DNA of 64,000 nucleotides from Alphaproteobacteria bacterium. Lineage in GTDB: Bacteria > Pseudomonadota > Alphaproteobacteria > Ferrovibrionales > Ferrovibrionaceae. Positions 53,464 through 62,179 of this stretch are shown piece after piece (position 1 is the stretch's first letter; the number at the start of each line of letters is the position of its first letter). The position numbers were made by a program, and so were the translations under genes. The notes below the pieces were generated by a model. That model saw only the letters and a list, made by a program, of their open reading frames with translations, did no database searches and had not been told where the DNA came from. The stretch is from positions 33,163 through 97,162 of the forward strand of contig CANJGB010000010.1 in the NCBI GenBank assembly GCA_947473805.1, given 5' to 3'.

Positions 53464-53597
53464 TCTCTTTTGGAACATCGGGCGCTCGCGATCATTGTGC
53501 CGGGGAACGGTCGCATTTCGACCCAGCGTTGATCGAGGCGTTTGTCGCCTGCGCGGACGATTTCCGCGCTATCTCACGCGAGTTCGCTGACGAGTGA
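53464..53597 (+). pseudogene. Remnant of the C-terminus of an HD-GYP-domain protein
   Basis: In one frame the sequence reads LEHRALAIIVPGNGR. In a second frame it continues SHFDPALIEAFVACADDFRAI and ends at 53597. Joined, these match the usual end of HD-GYP phosphodiesterase response regulators (...RALxxIxxGxGxHFDPxLVxAF...FRxI). The frame change lies near 53510-53515. The catalytic HD-GYP residues are gone, so only a decayed tail is left. Confidence 0.55.
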
Positions 53598-53657
53598 ACG
53601 CGGCGCTTCCTCCGGCGGCCGGTCGCGCTAGACTGGCCGCATCCACGGGAGGAATCC

Positions 53658-54425
53658 ATGAACAACAAAATGTATATCCACGAGCAGATCGACATCATCG
53701 GTCCGCACCGCGCCAAGTATATGCACCATATGACGGCGAACTTCGGTCCGCTGGCCTGGGAAGAGCGCAAGCAGCTATGTTACGGCGTTTGGGGCGTCAT
53801 CGGGTCCAGCCGCAAATGGCCGGAAGTTATCAACCTGTGGGAAGAGCCGGGCTATGACGGCCTGGCCCATTCGTTCCGCCACGAGACGAGCCATCCCGGC
53901 CATCAGAACCCGAAGCTTGCCAAATGGTGGCAGGAGGCGGCGCAATGGCGTTCCGGCGGCATCACGCGGCGCATCGAGCCTGCTCCCTGGACCCGAACGG
54001 TCGAGGAACTCTGCGCGGATGGCGTGAAGGGCGAGGGTTATTGCCATGACCAGATTCAGGTCCAGCAGGGCCGCGCGCACGAATTCGTCGAGATGGTCCG
54101 CCAGAAGGCGCAGCCGGTCTACAACAAGTTCGGCTGGGTGCTGGCAGGCGCCTGGACCACCGCCATGAGCAATGAGTCCGAGGCCATGTTCCTCTGGGCC
54201 ATGCCGACCTGGGAACAGTGGGCCGAATGCGAGAAGGCCCGTCGCATCGACAAGGGGCTGATTTCCTGGTGGTCCGACGCCTACAAGTACACAACCGGCG
54301 TGACGCGCTTCCTGCTGGTCGATTCACCCTTGTCGCCGATGAAGATTGGCCGTCAGTCGACGCGCGCGGACCGCGATCCGGCGTGGCGCGAGGATGGCCC
54401 GCCGCAGCTGGACCCGCCCAGGTAA
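53658..54425 (+). CDS. NIPSNAP-like dimeric alpha-beta barrel protein
   Basis: 255 residues with a strong GGGAGGA ribosome-binding site. Two related halves are visible. MYIHEQIDIIGPHRAKYMHHM and later YCHDQIQVQQGRAHEFVEMVRQ open each half, and VIGSSRKWPEVINLWE with AWTTAMSNESEAMFLWAM close them. This is the ferredoxin-like repeat of NIPSNAP/EthD-type proteins. The function is unknown; it precedes a Bug binding protein gene, which hints at a small catabolic set. Confidence 0.7.
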   Translation: MNNKMYIHEQIDIIGPHRAKYMHHMTANFGPLAWEERKQLCYGVWGVIGSSRKWPEVINLWEEPGYDGLAHSFRHETSHPGHQNPKLAKWWQEAAQWRSGGITRRIEPAPWTRTVEELCADGVKGEGYCHDQIQVQQGRAHEFVEMVRQKAQPVYNKFGWVLAGAWTTAMSNESEAMFLWAMPTWEQWAECEKARRIDKGLISWWSDAYKYTTGVTRFLLVDSPLSPMKIGRQSTRADRDPAWREDGPPQLDPPR

Positions 54426-54536
54426 CCAGCCTTCCACATGACGGAAAATCGGCCTGCCATCTGGACGCGCCTGTCACGGGGCACTAGCGTAGCGCCAATG
54501 CAATCGACGGCCCGCTAAAGGGTCAAGGGAGGAATG

Positions 54537-55496
54537 ATGAAATCGCTTATCCGCGGCGTCGTGACCGCATTTGCGCTGGCCGGCACAGCCGCGTTCGCGC
54601 AACAATTTCCCACCAAGCCGATCACCGTCGTGGTGCCGAACGCACCCGGCGGTCCGAATGACATGTTCGCCCGCATCATGGCAGCGAAGCTTGAGCCGAT
54701 CTTCAAGCAGAGCGTCATCATCGACAACAAAGCCGGCGGCGGCACCTATACCGGCGGCGAGTTCGTCGCCCGCGCGGCGCCCGATGGCTACACCCTGTTG
54801 GTAAACGCCTATGGCGGTATCCAGCCGCACCTGTTCGTGAAGGGCCTGCCGGTCAAACTGGCCGAGGTGCTGGTCCCCGTCGCGCCGTTGTCCGAGGTGC
54901 CCTACCTGCTGTATGGCCCGGCCACGGTGCCGGCCAAGGACCTGAAGGAGTTCGTCGCCTATGCCAAGGCGAACCCGAAGAAGCTGAACGTCGCGGTCTA
55001 TCCCGGCACCGCCAATTCGCTTGAGATGATCGGCTTCCTCAAGGAGCAGAATCTCGACGTGGCGCAGATCCCCTACAGCAGCACCGCCGCCATCCTCACG
55101 GCCATGCTGCGCGACGAAATCCATATCTACAATGGCGGAATCAGCGGCCCCAAGGCGCAGATGGACGAGGGCAAGATCAAGGCCTTCGCCGTGCTGGGCG
55201 AGAAGCGCGACCCTGCCGTGCCCAACGTGCCCACGGCCAAGGAGCTCGGCTATGACTGGGTCAGCAGCGTGTACTACACCGTGTTCGCGCCGCCGGGCAC
55301 CCCGCCCGCCATCGTCAAGTTCCTGAACGAGAAGATCAATGCGGTGATGCACGAGCCCGACGTGGTCGAACGCCTGGAAAAGGCCGGCTCGCCGGTGGCG
55401 CCTGCCGCTACGCCCGAGCAGATGGCCACCCGCCTGAAGCGCGAATATGACGGCCTGGTAAAGGCGGCGAAACTCGCCGGCATCGAACCGCAATGA
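54537..55496 (+). CDS. Bug-family tripartite tricarboxylate transporter substrate-binding protein
   Basis: 319 residues with a signal peptide (ending AAFAQQ near residue 22). FPTKPITVVVPNAPGGPNDMFARIM is the Bug start and VIIDNKAGGGTYTGGEFVARA the ligand loop. Two ATGs (54534 and 54537) follow GGGAGG; the second has better spacing. It is paralogous to the protein at 48644. No TctA/TctB genes nearby. Confidence 0.9.
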   Translation: MKSLIRGVVTAFALAGTAAFAQQFPTKPITVVVPNAPGGPNDMFARIMAAKLEPIFKQSVIIDNKAGGGTYTGGEFVARAAPDGYTLLVNAYGGIQPHLFVKGLPVKLAEVLVPVAPLSEVPYLLYGPATVPAKDLKEFVAYAKANPKKLNVAVYPGTANSLEMIGFLKEQNLDVAQIPYSSTAAILTAMLRDEIHIYNGGISGPKAQMDEGKIKAFAVLGEKRDPAVPNVPTAKELGYDWVSSVYYTVFAPPGTPPAIVKFLNEKINAVMHEPDVVERLEKAGSPVAPAATPEQMATRLKREYDGLVKAAKLAGIEPQ

Positions 55497-55502
55497 CGTC
55501 TA

Positions 55503-55529
55503 GGCCGGTGCGCGCGGTGCGCACCGGCC
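55503..55529. terminator. GC-rich hairpin after the Bug gene
   Basis: GGCCGGTGCGC pairs perfectly with GCGCACCGGCC around GCGGT, giving 11 pairs. It starts seven bases after the Bug stop and lies 13 bases before the next GTG. There is no T-run, so termination is only likely, not shown. Confidence 0.5.
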
Positions 55530-55542
55530 GTATAGCGATCCG

Positions 55543-56712
55543 GTGAAGACCGCCGCCCCCTCCATCCCCGTGCTGGTTGGGCTGACGGCCCTTATGCCGC
55601 TCGGCATGCACATCGTCCTGCCGGCGATTCCGACGGTTGCGCGCAGCTTTGACGCCTCGGTCGCAACCATCCAGTGGAGCGTCTCGCTCTACATGATTGC
55701 GGTGGCGGCGGCGCAGCTCATTTACGGCCCGCTGTCCGACCGCTACGGCCGGCGGCCACCGTTGCTCGTCGGCCTCGGAATCTTCATCATCGGAAGTATT
55801 CTCTGCGCTGTAGCACCGACCGCGCCGCTGCTGTTTGCCGGCCGCCTTGTCCAGGGGGCGGGGGCCTGTGTCGGCATGGTGCTGGGCCGGGCCATGGTGC
55901 GCGACATCTACCAGTCCGACCGCGCCGTGGTGGTTCTGGCCTATATCTCTATGGCGTTGATGTCGGTGCCTGGCATCGCGCCGATTGTCGGTGGCCTGAT
56001 CCTGTCCTGGCTCGACTGGCGGGCCCTGTTCGTCATCTGCGTCATTGCTGGCATCCTGCTGTTTGTCGTGGCACTTCGCCTGGCCGAGACGCACCACAAC
56101 CGCGTGCCGCTGCCCAGTGTCATCGCGGTACTGCGAGACTTCGCGCATCTGCTGCGCTTGCGCGAATTCGTCGTCCCGGCCTTTGTCATGGCGTTGCCCA
56201 ATTGCGGGTTCTGGGCCTTCATCTCGATCAGCCCGGCTTTGCTGCAGGACCGCCTCGGCATTCCGCCGCAGCAGTTCGGCTTCTATTTCGCCATCCTGCC
56301 GACGACCTATTTTACCGGCTCCTATTTATCGACCCGCGTCATGCCGCACCTCGGGCCGGCCCGTACCGCCTTGCTTGGCACCGCGATCTGTGCGGCGTTG
56401 GGCGTAACGATGCTGGTCATGACGATGACCTTGACACCCACCGGCATCGGCCTGTTCCTGCCGGTCGGACTGATGAACTGCGCTATCGCCATGACCATGC
56501 CGGCGCTGCAGATGCGCGCGCTTAGCGCGGACCCACGGTTGATCGGCGCGGCCTCCGGCTTGATGGGCTTCGTTCAGATGGCGTTGGGCGCGACTTCGAC
56601 GCTCGTGGTCAGCTGGCTCTACACCGGCACCGCGGTGCCTGCCGGCGCCATCCTCGCCCTCAGCTCGGTCACTGGCCTGCTGCTGATCTGGTTCGGCCGC
56701 CCACGGTCCTAG
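55543..56712 (+). CDS. Bcr/CflA-family MFS multidrug exporter
   Basis: 389 residues, GTG start, 12 hydrophobic segments. YGPLSDRYGRRPPLLVGL is the loop 2-3 motif and RLVQGAGACVGMVLGRAMVRD the Bcr/CflA hallmark in helix 4. It is closely paralogous to the exporter at 59560 and more distantly to the one at 62594. Its last four bases overlap the converging ppk2 gene. Confidence 0.9.
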   Translation: MKTAAPSIPVLVGLTALMPLGMHIVLPAIPTVARSFDASVATIQWSVSLYMIAVAAAQLIYGPLSDRYGRRPPLLVGLGIFIIGSILCAVAPTAPLLFAGRLVQGAGACVGMVLGRAMVRDIYQSDRAVVVLAYISMALMSVPGIAPIVGGLILSWLDWRALFVICVIAGILLFVVALRLAETHHNRVPLPSVIAVLRDFAHLLRLREFVVPAFVMALPNCGFWAFISISPALLQDRLGIPPQQFGFYFAILPTTYFTGSYLSTRVMPHLGPARTALLGTAICAALGVTMLVMTMTLTPTGIGLFLPVGLMNCAIAMTMPALQMRALSADPRLIGAASGLMGFVQMALGATSTLVVSWLYTGTAVPAGAILALSSVTGLLLIWFGRPRS

Positions 56713-57617
56713 TAGACCGTCGGCACATACCATTCGTTCGGGATGGCGCCGCGCTGGTAGTCCGGGCTGCGCGCGCGTTGCGGCAGCACAACCGGCTCGT
56801 GCGGCACCTCGGCATAGGGGATCTGCGTCAGCAGGTGGTGGATGCAGTTGAGGCGCGAGCGCTTCTTGTCCACCGCCTCGACAATCCACCATGGCGCCTC
56901 GGGAATGTGCGTGCGTTCCAGCATCGCCTCCTTGGCCTTGGTGTAGTGTTCCCACCGGCGACGCGATTCCAGGTCCATAGGGCTCAGCTTCCACTGCTTC
57001 AGCGGATCCTGGATACGCATCTGGAAGCGCAAATGCTGCTGCTCGTCGGTGATCGAGAACCAGTACTTGATCAGCACGATGCCCGAGCGCACCAGCATGC
57101 GTTCGAACTCCGGTACCGAGCGGAAAAACTCGTCGACATCGGCCTCATTACAGAAACCCATGACGCGCTCGACGCCGGCGCGATTGTACCAGCTGCGGTC
57201 GAACAGCACCATTTCACCGGCGGCCGGCAGGTGCGAGACGTAGCGCTGGAAATACCACTGCGTGCGTTCGCGTTCGTTCGGCGCGGGCAGGGCGGCCACG
57301 CGGCAGACGCGGGGGTTTAGCCGCTGGGTAATGCGTTTGATGGCGCCGCCCTTGCCGGCGGCGTCGCGGCCCTCGAACAGCACGACGACTTTCAGCTTCT
57401 TGTGCACGATCCAGTCCTGCAGCTTGACCAGTTCGCTCTGCAGGCGGAACAGCTCCTTGAAATAGGTGCGGCGGTCGGCCGCTTCCTGCGGCGGCAGGCC
57501 TTCGCCGCTCAGCAATTGCTCCAGCCGGTCGTCGTCCAGTTCCATCTCGAGTTCTTCGTCGAAACTGTCGGCCATCTCGGCCGCGACGAGGTCACTCTCC
57601 ACATCGATTCCGGACAT
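56709..57617 (-). CDS. ppk2: Polyphosphate kinase 2 family protein
   Basis: 302 residues from the ATG at 57617, which has AAGGGAA upstream. An in-frame start at 57695 would add 26 residues without support. Walker A is GRDAAGKGG at 83-91 and Walker B is in EMVLFDRSWYNR. The WWIVEAVDKKRSRLNCIHHLL tail fits class I PPK2. It moves phosphate between polyphosphate and nucleoside diphosphates. The first 45 residues are acidic (DSFDEELEMELDDD), which is a common feature of longer PPK2 proteins. Confidence 0.92.
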   Translation of the reverse strand: MSGIDVESDLVAAEMADSFDEELEMELDDDRLEQLLSGEGLPPQEAADRRTYFKELFRLQSELVKLQDWIVHKKLKVVVLFEGRDAAGKGGAIKRITQRLNPRVCRVAALPAPNERERTQWYFQRYVSHLPAAGEMVLFDRSWYNRAGVERVMGFCNEADVDEFFRSVPEFERMLVRSGIVLIKYWFSITDEQQHLRFQMRIQDPLKQWKLSPMDLESRRRWEHYTKAKEAMLERTHIPEAPWWIVEAVDKKRSRLNCIHHLLTQIPYAEVPHEPVVLPQRARSPDYQRGAIPNEWYVPTVY

Positions 57618-57790
57618 CACGTTCCCTTTGCTGCGCTGGTGGCCCGCGAGCATAGACAAGCGGTATTGCAGATCGGTGACAGCCCTGTTGGCCATTGGTT
57701 CTAGGCTTCTCAGTCTAGTCCGTCTGCAGCGGGGCGTTTATTGCCAGCCCGGCTTATTCTCCTTTCATTAACCATGTCGATGAGGGGTAG

Positions 57791-58000
57791 ATGCGGACGA
57801 ACGACGAAGCGGGGCGGGCGGCAGCCGATCTCATCGGCTCGCACGGCGCCGAGCGCGCGCTGGAAATCGCATGCCGCCGTGCCAGCGCGTTGGAACTGAA
57901 TCCGCATGATGCGGCGGCACGGATGTGGTCCGTGGTTGCGCGCCGCATCGCAGACATTGCCGAAGACGACCCAAGTCCGGTGCAACAGGCCGCAGCCTGA
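57791..58000 (+). CDS. Small protein of unknown function
   Basis: 69 residues with AGGGG just before the ATG. The sequence is helical, rich in Ala and Arg/Glu (RAAADLIGSHGAERALEIACRRASALE), and looks like a real small alphaproteobacterial protein. No family was recognised. It stands alone between ppk2 and another small gene. Confidence 0.55.
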   Translation: MRTNDEAGRAAADLIGSHGAERALEIACRRASALELNPHDAAARMWSVVARRIADIAEDDPSPVQQAAA

Positions 58001-58097
58001 TAGGGCCTTGCCTGTGACATCGGGTGGAAAATGCGAACTAGCGCGCTCGCCCAAGCGTCCTCCCCGCAGGATCAATTGTCGGGATGGTACGATCAGC

Positions 58098-58325
58098 ATG
58101 TATGTCGGATACGTCGACGAATACACGATCAGTCCGCCGCGCGAGGTCGTGTCCGGCTGGTACGTGATTGGCGAACGCTTGGAGCTTTGCGCCGGTCCCT
58201 ATGACGACCGCGAGACGGCCACCGCCCGGCTGCCGGAACATACCTTGCCCGAGGGCGAAGAGATTGCGCCGGGACTGGTCGAGGGCGCGCTTGTCGCCTC
58301 GCTGGAGCAGATGCGCTCGTACTAG
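58098..58325 (+). CDS. Small protein of unknown function
   Basis: 75 residues starting MYVGYVDEYTISPP. The composition is acidic with beta-like alternation (WYVIGERLELCAGPYDDRETA), plausible for a real protein. The ribosome-binding site is weak and the frame is open further upstream, so the start is uncertain. No family was recognised. Confidence 0.45.
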   Translation: MYVGYVDEYTISPPREVVSGWYVIGERLELCAGPYDDRETATARLPEHTLPEGEEIAPGLVEGALVASLEQMRSY

Positions 58326-58521
58326 GGACGGTCATCGTTATTCATATGTGAACACCCGCTGCCCGCTCCACGGACAGGCGCTTTTGCCCGGTATTTGGGG
58401 CGGTTGTGGCCCGGCGGCGGCGTGCTAATCTTGCCTCGCTTTTCGCCTGTACCGCCGCCCCTCCCGCGCGGACGGGCGTTCCACCCTTTTCCCGCCATTC
58501 CCCTGACCGCCGGTGAAATCC

Positions 58522-59472
58522 ATGTCGATCAAGCGCCCTCAACTGTCAATCCGCCTTCCGTCCTACATGCCCGATGCATCGGACTGGAACGACATGCGCG
58601 TGGCGGCGCGGGCCGCCGACCACGGCGGCATCGACCGCCTGACGGTTTCCGACCATGTGGTGTTCGGTGAGAACCTCGAGGAATATGCCCGGCCCGAAAT
58701 CGGCGGCCAGGCGGGCGGCAAGCAGCCGACCGGCCCGGACGGCCACTGGCTGGACCCGATCACCACGCTGACTTACGTCGCGGGCATGACCTCGCGCATC
58801 CGTCTCGGCACCGCGATCCTGATCGCCGCCCTGCGCCGTCCGGTCGTCCTGGCCAAGGAGCTTGCCACCCTCGACGTACTGTCGGGCGGCCGTACGGACA
58901 TCGGCGTCGGCGTGGGCTGGCAGAAGGAGGAGTACGAAGCCGCCGGCCTGAAGTTCGAGGGCCGCGGCCACCTGCTCGACCACACGCTCGAGGTCTGCCA
59001 GACGCTTTGGCGCAACCAGCGCGCCAACTACACGTCGCCGCTGCTGACGTTCAATAACATTCACCAGATGCCGAAGCCGCTGCAGGCCGGCGGCGTGCCC
59101 ATCTGGGTCAGCGGCACCATCAACAAGATGACCGTTTCGCGCCTCGCCCGTTTTGGCAGCGGCTGGATTCCGTGGGGTGCGGAGGCATCGAACATGACCG
59201 AGGCGCTGCCGCGCATGAAGGCGGAGCTTGCCAAGCTCGGCCGCGACGTCAGCGACCTGCAGGCCACCTGCGCCCTGCCCGTGGTGAACGATGCCAAGGG
59301 CGAGATGGACATTCCGCGCACGATGGAAAAGCTGCGCCCGCTGGTCGAAGCCGGCGTCACCGATTTCCGCATGAACCTGCCGCTGCCCGGCCACCAGGGC
59401 GCGGCAACCGAAAAGGTGCGCAAGGTCGTCGCCGGGTTCCGCACCGCTGTCGGCCGCCCGCTCAACGACTAG
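58522..59472 (+). CDS. LLM-class flavin-dependent oxidoreductase (F420/FMN type)
   Basis: 316 residues from the ATG at 58522 (a GTG at 58513 is possible). GTAILIAALRRPVVLAKELATLDVLSGGR and GVGVGWQKEEYEAAG are the subgroup signatures, as in the protein at 46831. TVSDHVVFGENLEEY carries the flavin-site region. Substrate unknown. A GC-rich hairpin follows the stop. Confidence 0.87.
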   Translation: MSIKRPQLSIRLPSYMPDASDWNDMRVAARAADHGGIDRLTVSDHVVFGENLEEYARPEIGGQAGGKQPTGPDGHWLDPITTLTYVAGMTSRIRLGTAILIAALRRPVVLAKELATLDVLSGGRTDIGVGVGWQKEEYEAAGLKFEGRGHLLDHTLEVCQTLWRNQRANYTSPLLTFNNIHQMPKPLQAGGVPIWVSGTINKMTVSRLARFGSGWIPWGAEASNMTEALPRMKAELAKLGRDVSDLQATCALPVVNDAKGEMDIPRTMEKLRPLVEAGVTDFRMNLPLPGHQGAATEKVRKVVAGFRTAVGRPLND

Positions 59473-59491
59473 TCAGCGACTCGTAAGAGGC

Positions 59492-59515
59492 GCCCCGGCC
59501 TGCATAGGCCGGGGC
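59492..59515. terminator. GC-rich hairpin after the LLM gene
   Basis: GCCCCGGCCT pairs perfectly with AGGCCGGGGC around GCAT (ten pairs), 20 bases after the stop. No T-run follows. Confidence 0.55.
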
Positions 59516-59559
59516 CGCATCCCGGCGGTTCCGGGGCCATGTATTCACACAGGGTGGTC

Positions 59560-60723
59560 GTGAAGGCCCCGTCGATCCCGGTCCTCGTGGTGCTGACGGC
59601 CCTGATGTCGCTGGGCATGCACACCGTGCTGCCTGCCATTCCCGTCATCGCGCACGATTTCGGCGCCCAGCTTTCCACTATTCAGCTGACCGTGCCGCTG
59701 TACATGGGCGCGGTCGCCATCGCGCAGCTGGTCTACGGCCCGCTGTCCGATCGCTTCGGCCGCAAGCCACCGCTGCTCGTGGGCCTCTGCATCTTCTTTG
59801 CCGGCAGCCTGATCTGCGCCCTGGCGCCGACTACGCCGGTATTGCTGGTTGGTCGTATCGTGCAGGGCGCTGGCGCCTGTGTCGGCATGGTGCTGGGCCG
59901 CGCCATGGTGCGCGACGTCTATAGCGGCGACCGCGCCGTCACCGTTCTGGCCTACGTTGCCATGGCGATGATGGCGATACCGGGCCTCGCGCCCATCGTC
60001 GGCGGCGTCATGGTGCCGACACTCGGCTGGCGATCGGTCTTCTTCGGCTGCGCTATTGCGGTGTCCGGCCTGCTGGTCGTCGCCTGGCGGCTCAACGAGA
60101 CCCACCACAACCGCACGACCCTGCCCAATGCCGGCGCCATGCTGATGGATTTCGGTCATCTGATCCGCCTGCGCGAATTCACCGCGCCCGTTCTGGCGCT
60201 GGCCCTGCCGAACTGTGGCTTCTGGGCCTTCATCTCGATCAGCCCGGCACTGCTGAACCAGCAACTGCACATCCCGCCACAGGAGTTCGGCTTCTACTTC
60301 CTGCCGCTGCCGATCGCATATTTCGTCGGCAGTTTCCTGTCGACCCGCGTCGCGCCACGCCTTGGCGGACAGCGGACCGCCTTGCTCGGCACCTCGGTCA
60401 GCACGATCGTTGCGTCAATTCTGCTGACGCTCACGCTGACGACCAAGCTGAGCGCCCTGGCCTTGTTCCTGCCCATCGCGGTGATGAACGCGATGATCGC
60501 CATGACCATACCGTCGCTGCAGCTGCGCGCCCTCAGCGCCGACACCCGCCTGGTCGGCAGCGCCGCCGGCCTGATGGGTTTTGCGCAAATGGCGTGCGGC
60601 GCATTGGCCACCCTGCTGATCAGCCGCCTTTACGACGGCACCGCCCTTCCCGCCGCAGCGATCATGGTGACGGCCTCGGCCAGCGCCGTCGGCCTGCTGC
60701 TCTACGCGCGCAAGCGGGCATAG
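59560..60723 (+). CDS. Bcr/CflA-family MFS multidrug exporter
   Basis: About 387 residues with 12 hydrophobic segments. YGPLSDRFGRKPPLLVGL and RIVQGAGACVGMVLGRAMVRD are nearly the same as in the exporter at 55543, and similarity runs through the whole chain (for example ALPNCGFWAFISISPALL in both). GTG 59560 aligns with the GTG start of that paralogue; ATG 59539 would add seven residues. The two are duplicated about 4 kb apart. Confidence 0.9.
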   Translation: MKAPSIPVLVVLTALMSLGMHTVLPAIPVIAHDFGAQLSTIQLTVPLYMGAVAIAQLVYGPLSDRFGRKPPLLVGLCIFFAGSLICALAPTTPVLLVGRIVQGAGACVGMVLGRAMVRDVYSGDRAVTVLAYVAMAMMAIPGLAPIVGGVMVPTLGWRSVFFGCAIAVSGLLVVAWRLNETHHNRTTLPNAGAMLMDFGHLIRLREFTAPVLALALPNCGFWAFISISPALLNQQLHIPPQEFGFYFLPLPIAYFVGSFLSTRVAPRLGGQRTALLGTSVSTIVASILLTLTLTTKLSALALFLPIAVMNAMIAMTIPSLQLRALSADTRLVGSAAGLMGFAQMACGALATLLISRLYDGTALPAAAIMVTASASAVGLLLYARKRA

Positions 60724-60782
60724 CCTCCGCCGCTGTCATTTCGTATGTTCGCGCCCACAGGGCTCCACAAGAAGGTCTTGAG

Positions 60783-61637
60783 ATGAGCGAAAACCGCAAT
60801 ACCCACCGCAAGAAAGTCGCCGTCGTCGTTGGCGCCACCTCGAAATGGCAGTCCGATGGTCGCAATACCAAGCTGGCGCACGGCAAGGCGCTGGATGACA
60901 GCGACCTGCCGCTCGCCGCGCGCTGGGGCGTCGGCGGCGCGGTGGCGCAGAAATTCGCGCGCGAAGGCTATTTCGTGGTGCTGACCACCCGCAGCGCCTC
61001 GAATGCGAGGGCGCTGGATGCCGCGATCCGCGAGCAGGGCGGCGACTGCATGGTCGTTGAACTCGACCTCTCCTCGACCGACTCTGTTGCCGCAGCGTTC
61101 GCAACCATCCGGCGCGAGGCGGGCGATCCCGAAGTGCTGGTCTACAACGCCGGCTATCTCGAGGGGCGCGACCTGCCGGCGGGCAGCGAGCTGATCGAAT
61201 TCATTTCGGTCGAGATGTTCGACACCGCCCAGCACATCGCAAGCCGCGGCCCGTTCCTGGTTGCCAAGGAAGTGCTGCCGGCCATGCGCAAGAAGGGCCA
61301 GGGCTCGTTCTTCTTTTCCAATAACCAGTATTCGCTGCGCGGGCGCAAACGGCTGCATGGCGAGTCGCTCTACTATCCCCGGGTCATGATGCGCACCCTG
61401 GCGCAGGTCCTGACCGAGGAATATTCCGAGCACGGCGTCCATGTGGCCAACGTCATCATCGACGGCGTGATCGACTCGCCCGGCACCCGGGCCCTGCCCA
61501 TGGTGCAGAAGCAGCCTGACCTGATCATCAATCCGGAGAAGATTGCGGAGGCGTTCTTCTACCTGCACAGCCAAGACCGGTCCTGCTGGACCCACGAGCT
61601 CCAGCTCACCCCGTTCTCGACCAAGCCCAGCTGGTAG
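60783..61637 (+). CDS. Atypical SDR-family protein
   Basis: 284 residues from the ATG at 60783. The Rossmann start is AVVVGATS, but about 30 residues are inserted before GVGGAVAQKFAREGY, splitting the usual TGxxxGxG loop. VLVYNAGY is the NAG motif. At the catalytic site the sequence is YYPRVMMR, so the Lys of YxxxK is missing. It may bind a nucleotide without normal dehydrogenase activity, or use another residue. It follows the exporter gene by 59 bases. Confidence 0.75.
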   Translation: MSENRNTHRKKVAVVVGATSKWQSDGRNTKLAHGKALDDSDLPLAARWGVGGAVAQKFAREGYFVVLTTRSASNARALDAAIREQGGDCMVVELDLSSTDSVAAAFATIRREAGDPEVLVYNAGYLEGRDLPAGSELIEFISVEMFDTAQHIASRGPFLVAKEVLPAMRKKGQGSFFFSNNQYSLRGRKRLHGESLYYPRVMMRTLAQVLTEEYSEHGVHVANVIIDGVIDSPGTRALPMVQKQPDLIINPEKIAEAFFYLHSQDRSCWTHELQLTPFSTKPSW

Positions 61638-61688
61638 CCGGTCACAGAGTTGTCCGGGGTGGGAAGGGCCGGTCACAGGAAAATCCGG
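61637..61688. repeat. Short direct repeat after the SDR gene
   Basis: GCCGGTCACAG followed within 5-7 bases by TCCGG occurs twice, at 61637-61657 and 61668-61688, 31 bases apart. It is not explained by a gene. It might be a protein-binding site or part of a mobile element end. Confidence 0.4.
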
Positions 61689-61761
61689 AGCGGCCCGGGC
61701 GGAGCGGGAGAATAATTACGCCAACGGCTGCGCAACGTCCCCCCAGACCCCGGCCGTTCTC

Positions 61762-61806
61762 GCCCCGGCGCCTGTCTCCCCAGCGGCGCCGGGGCAAACT
61801 CTTTTA
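61762..61806 (+). terminator. Hairpin terminator after the SDR gene
   Basis: GCCCCGGCGCC pairs with GGCGCCGGGGC (11 pairs, 12-base loop, 61762-61795), followed by AAACTCTTTTAG. It would end transcripts from the SDR gene on the plus strand. The converging PilZ gene ends 14 bases further on. Confidence 0.7.
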
Positions 61807-61819
61807 GGGGGAGGACAAT

Positions 61820-62089
61820 CTAGGCGGCGAACCGCAGGTGAATGCCCGCCGGTGTGATAGCGATGACCACCGCCTTTTCATGTTCGATCATGGCCTTGCC
61901 GTCGTAGACGGCAAACTCGTCATTCAGGCGCGGCCTGAAATGCGGCGGATGCGACAGGCGCAGGCCACCCTTGGAATGGTCCAGGCTGTCGGCGAACACG
62001 GTGGCGCAGTCGGCAAAACGCAACTTGATCTTGCGCCGCTCGAAAGTGCGCGGATGGCGCCGACGGTCGGCGCCTTCTTGTACGAACAT
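61820..62089 (-). CDS. PilZ-domain protein, probable c-di-GMP binder
   Basis: The 89-residue protein is a single PilZ domain. RRRHPR at 9-14 supplies the RxxxR motif, and D37-H-S39-K-G-G42 the (D/N)xSxxG motif, the two c-di-GMP binding elements. Single-domain PilZ proteins of this kind relay c-di-GMP levels to motility or surface polysaccharide systems. It is next to a ruined sensor gene. Confidence 0.85.
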   Translation of the reverse strand: MFVQEGADRRRHPRTFERRKIKLRFADCATVFADSLDHSKGGLRLSHPPHFRPRLNDEFAVYDGKAMIEHEKAVVIAITPAGIHLRFAA

Positions 62090-62179
62090 TTACTCTCAAC
62101 TCCCCCGTATGCGGTCGTCGACTGCATGTGCACGGATTTAACTGAAAAAACCGTTAACTGCTTTCAGGTTGACGTAACG

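Noticed and set aside
53208..53597. A 129-residue protein-coding gene
   Set aside because: Only the last 30 residues resemble a family (HD-GYP tail), and the matching upstream piece is in another frame, so it was called a remnant.
61637..61688. Insertion sequence end
   Set aside because: The direct repeat looked IS-like, but no transposase or inverted repeat is near it, so it was kept only as a repeat.
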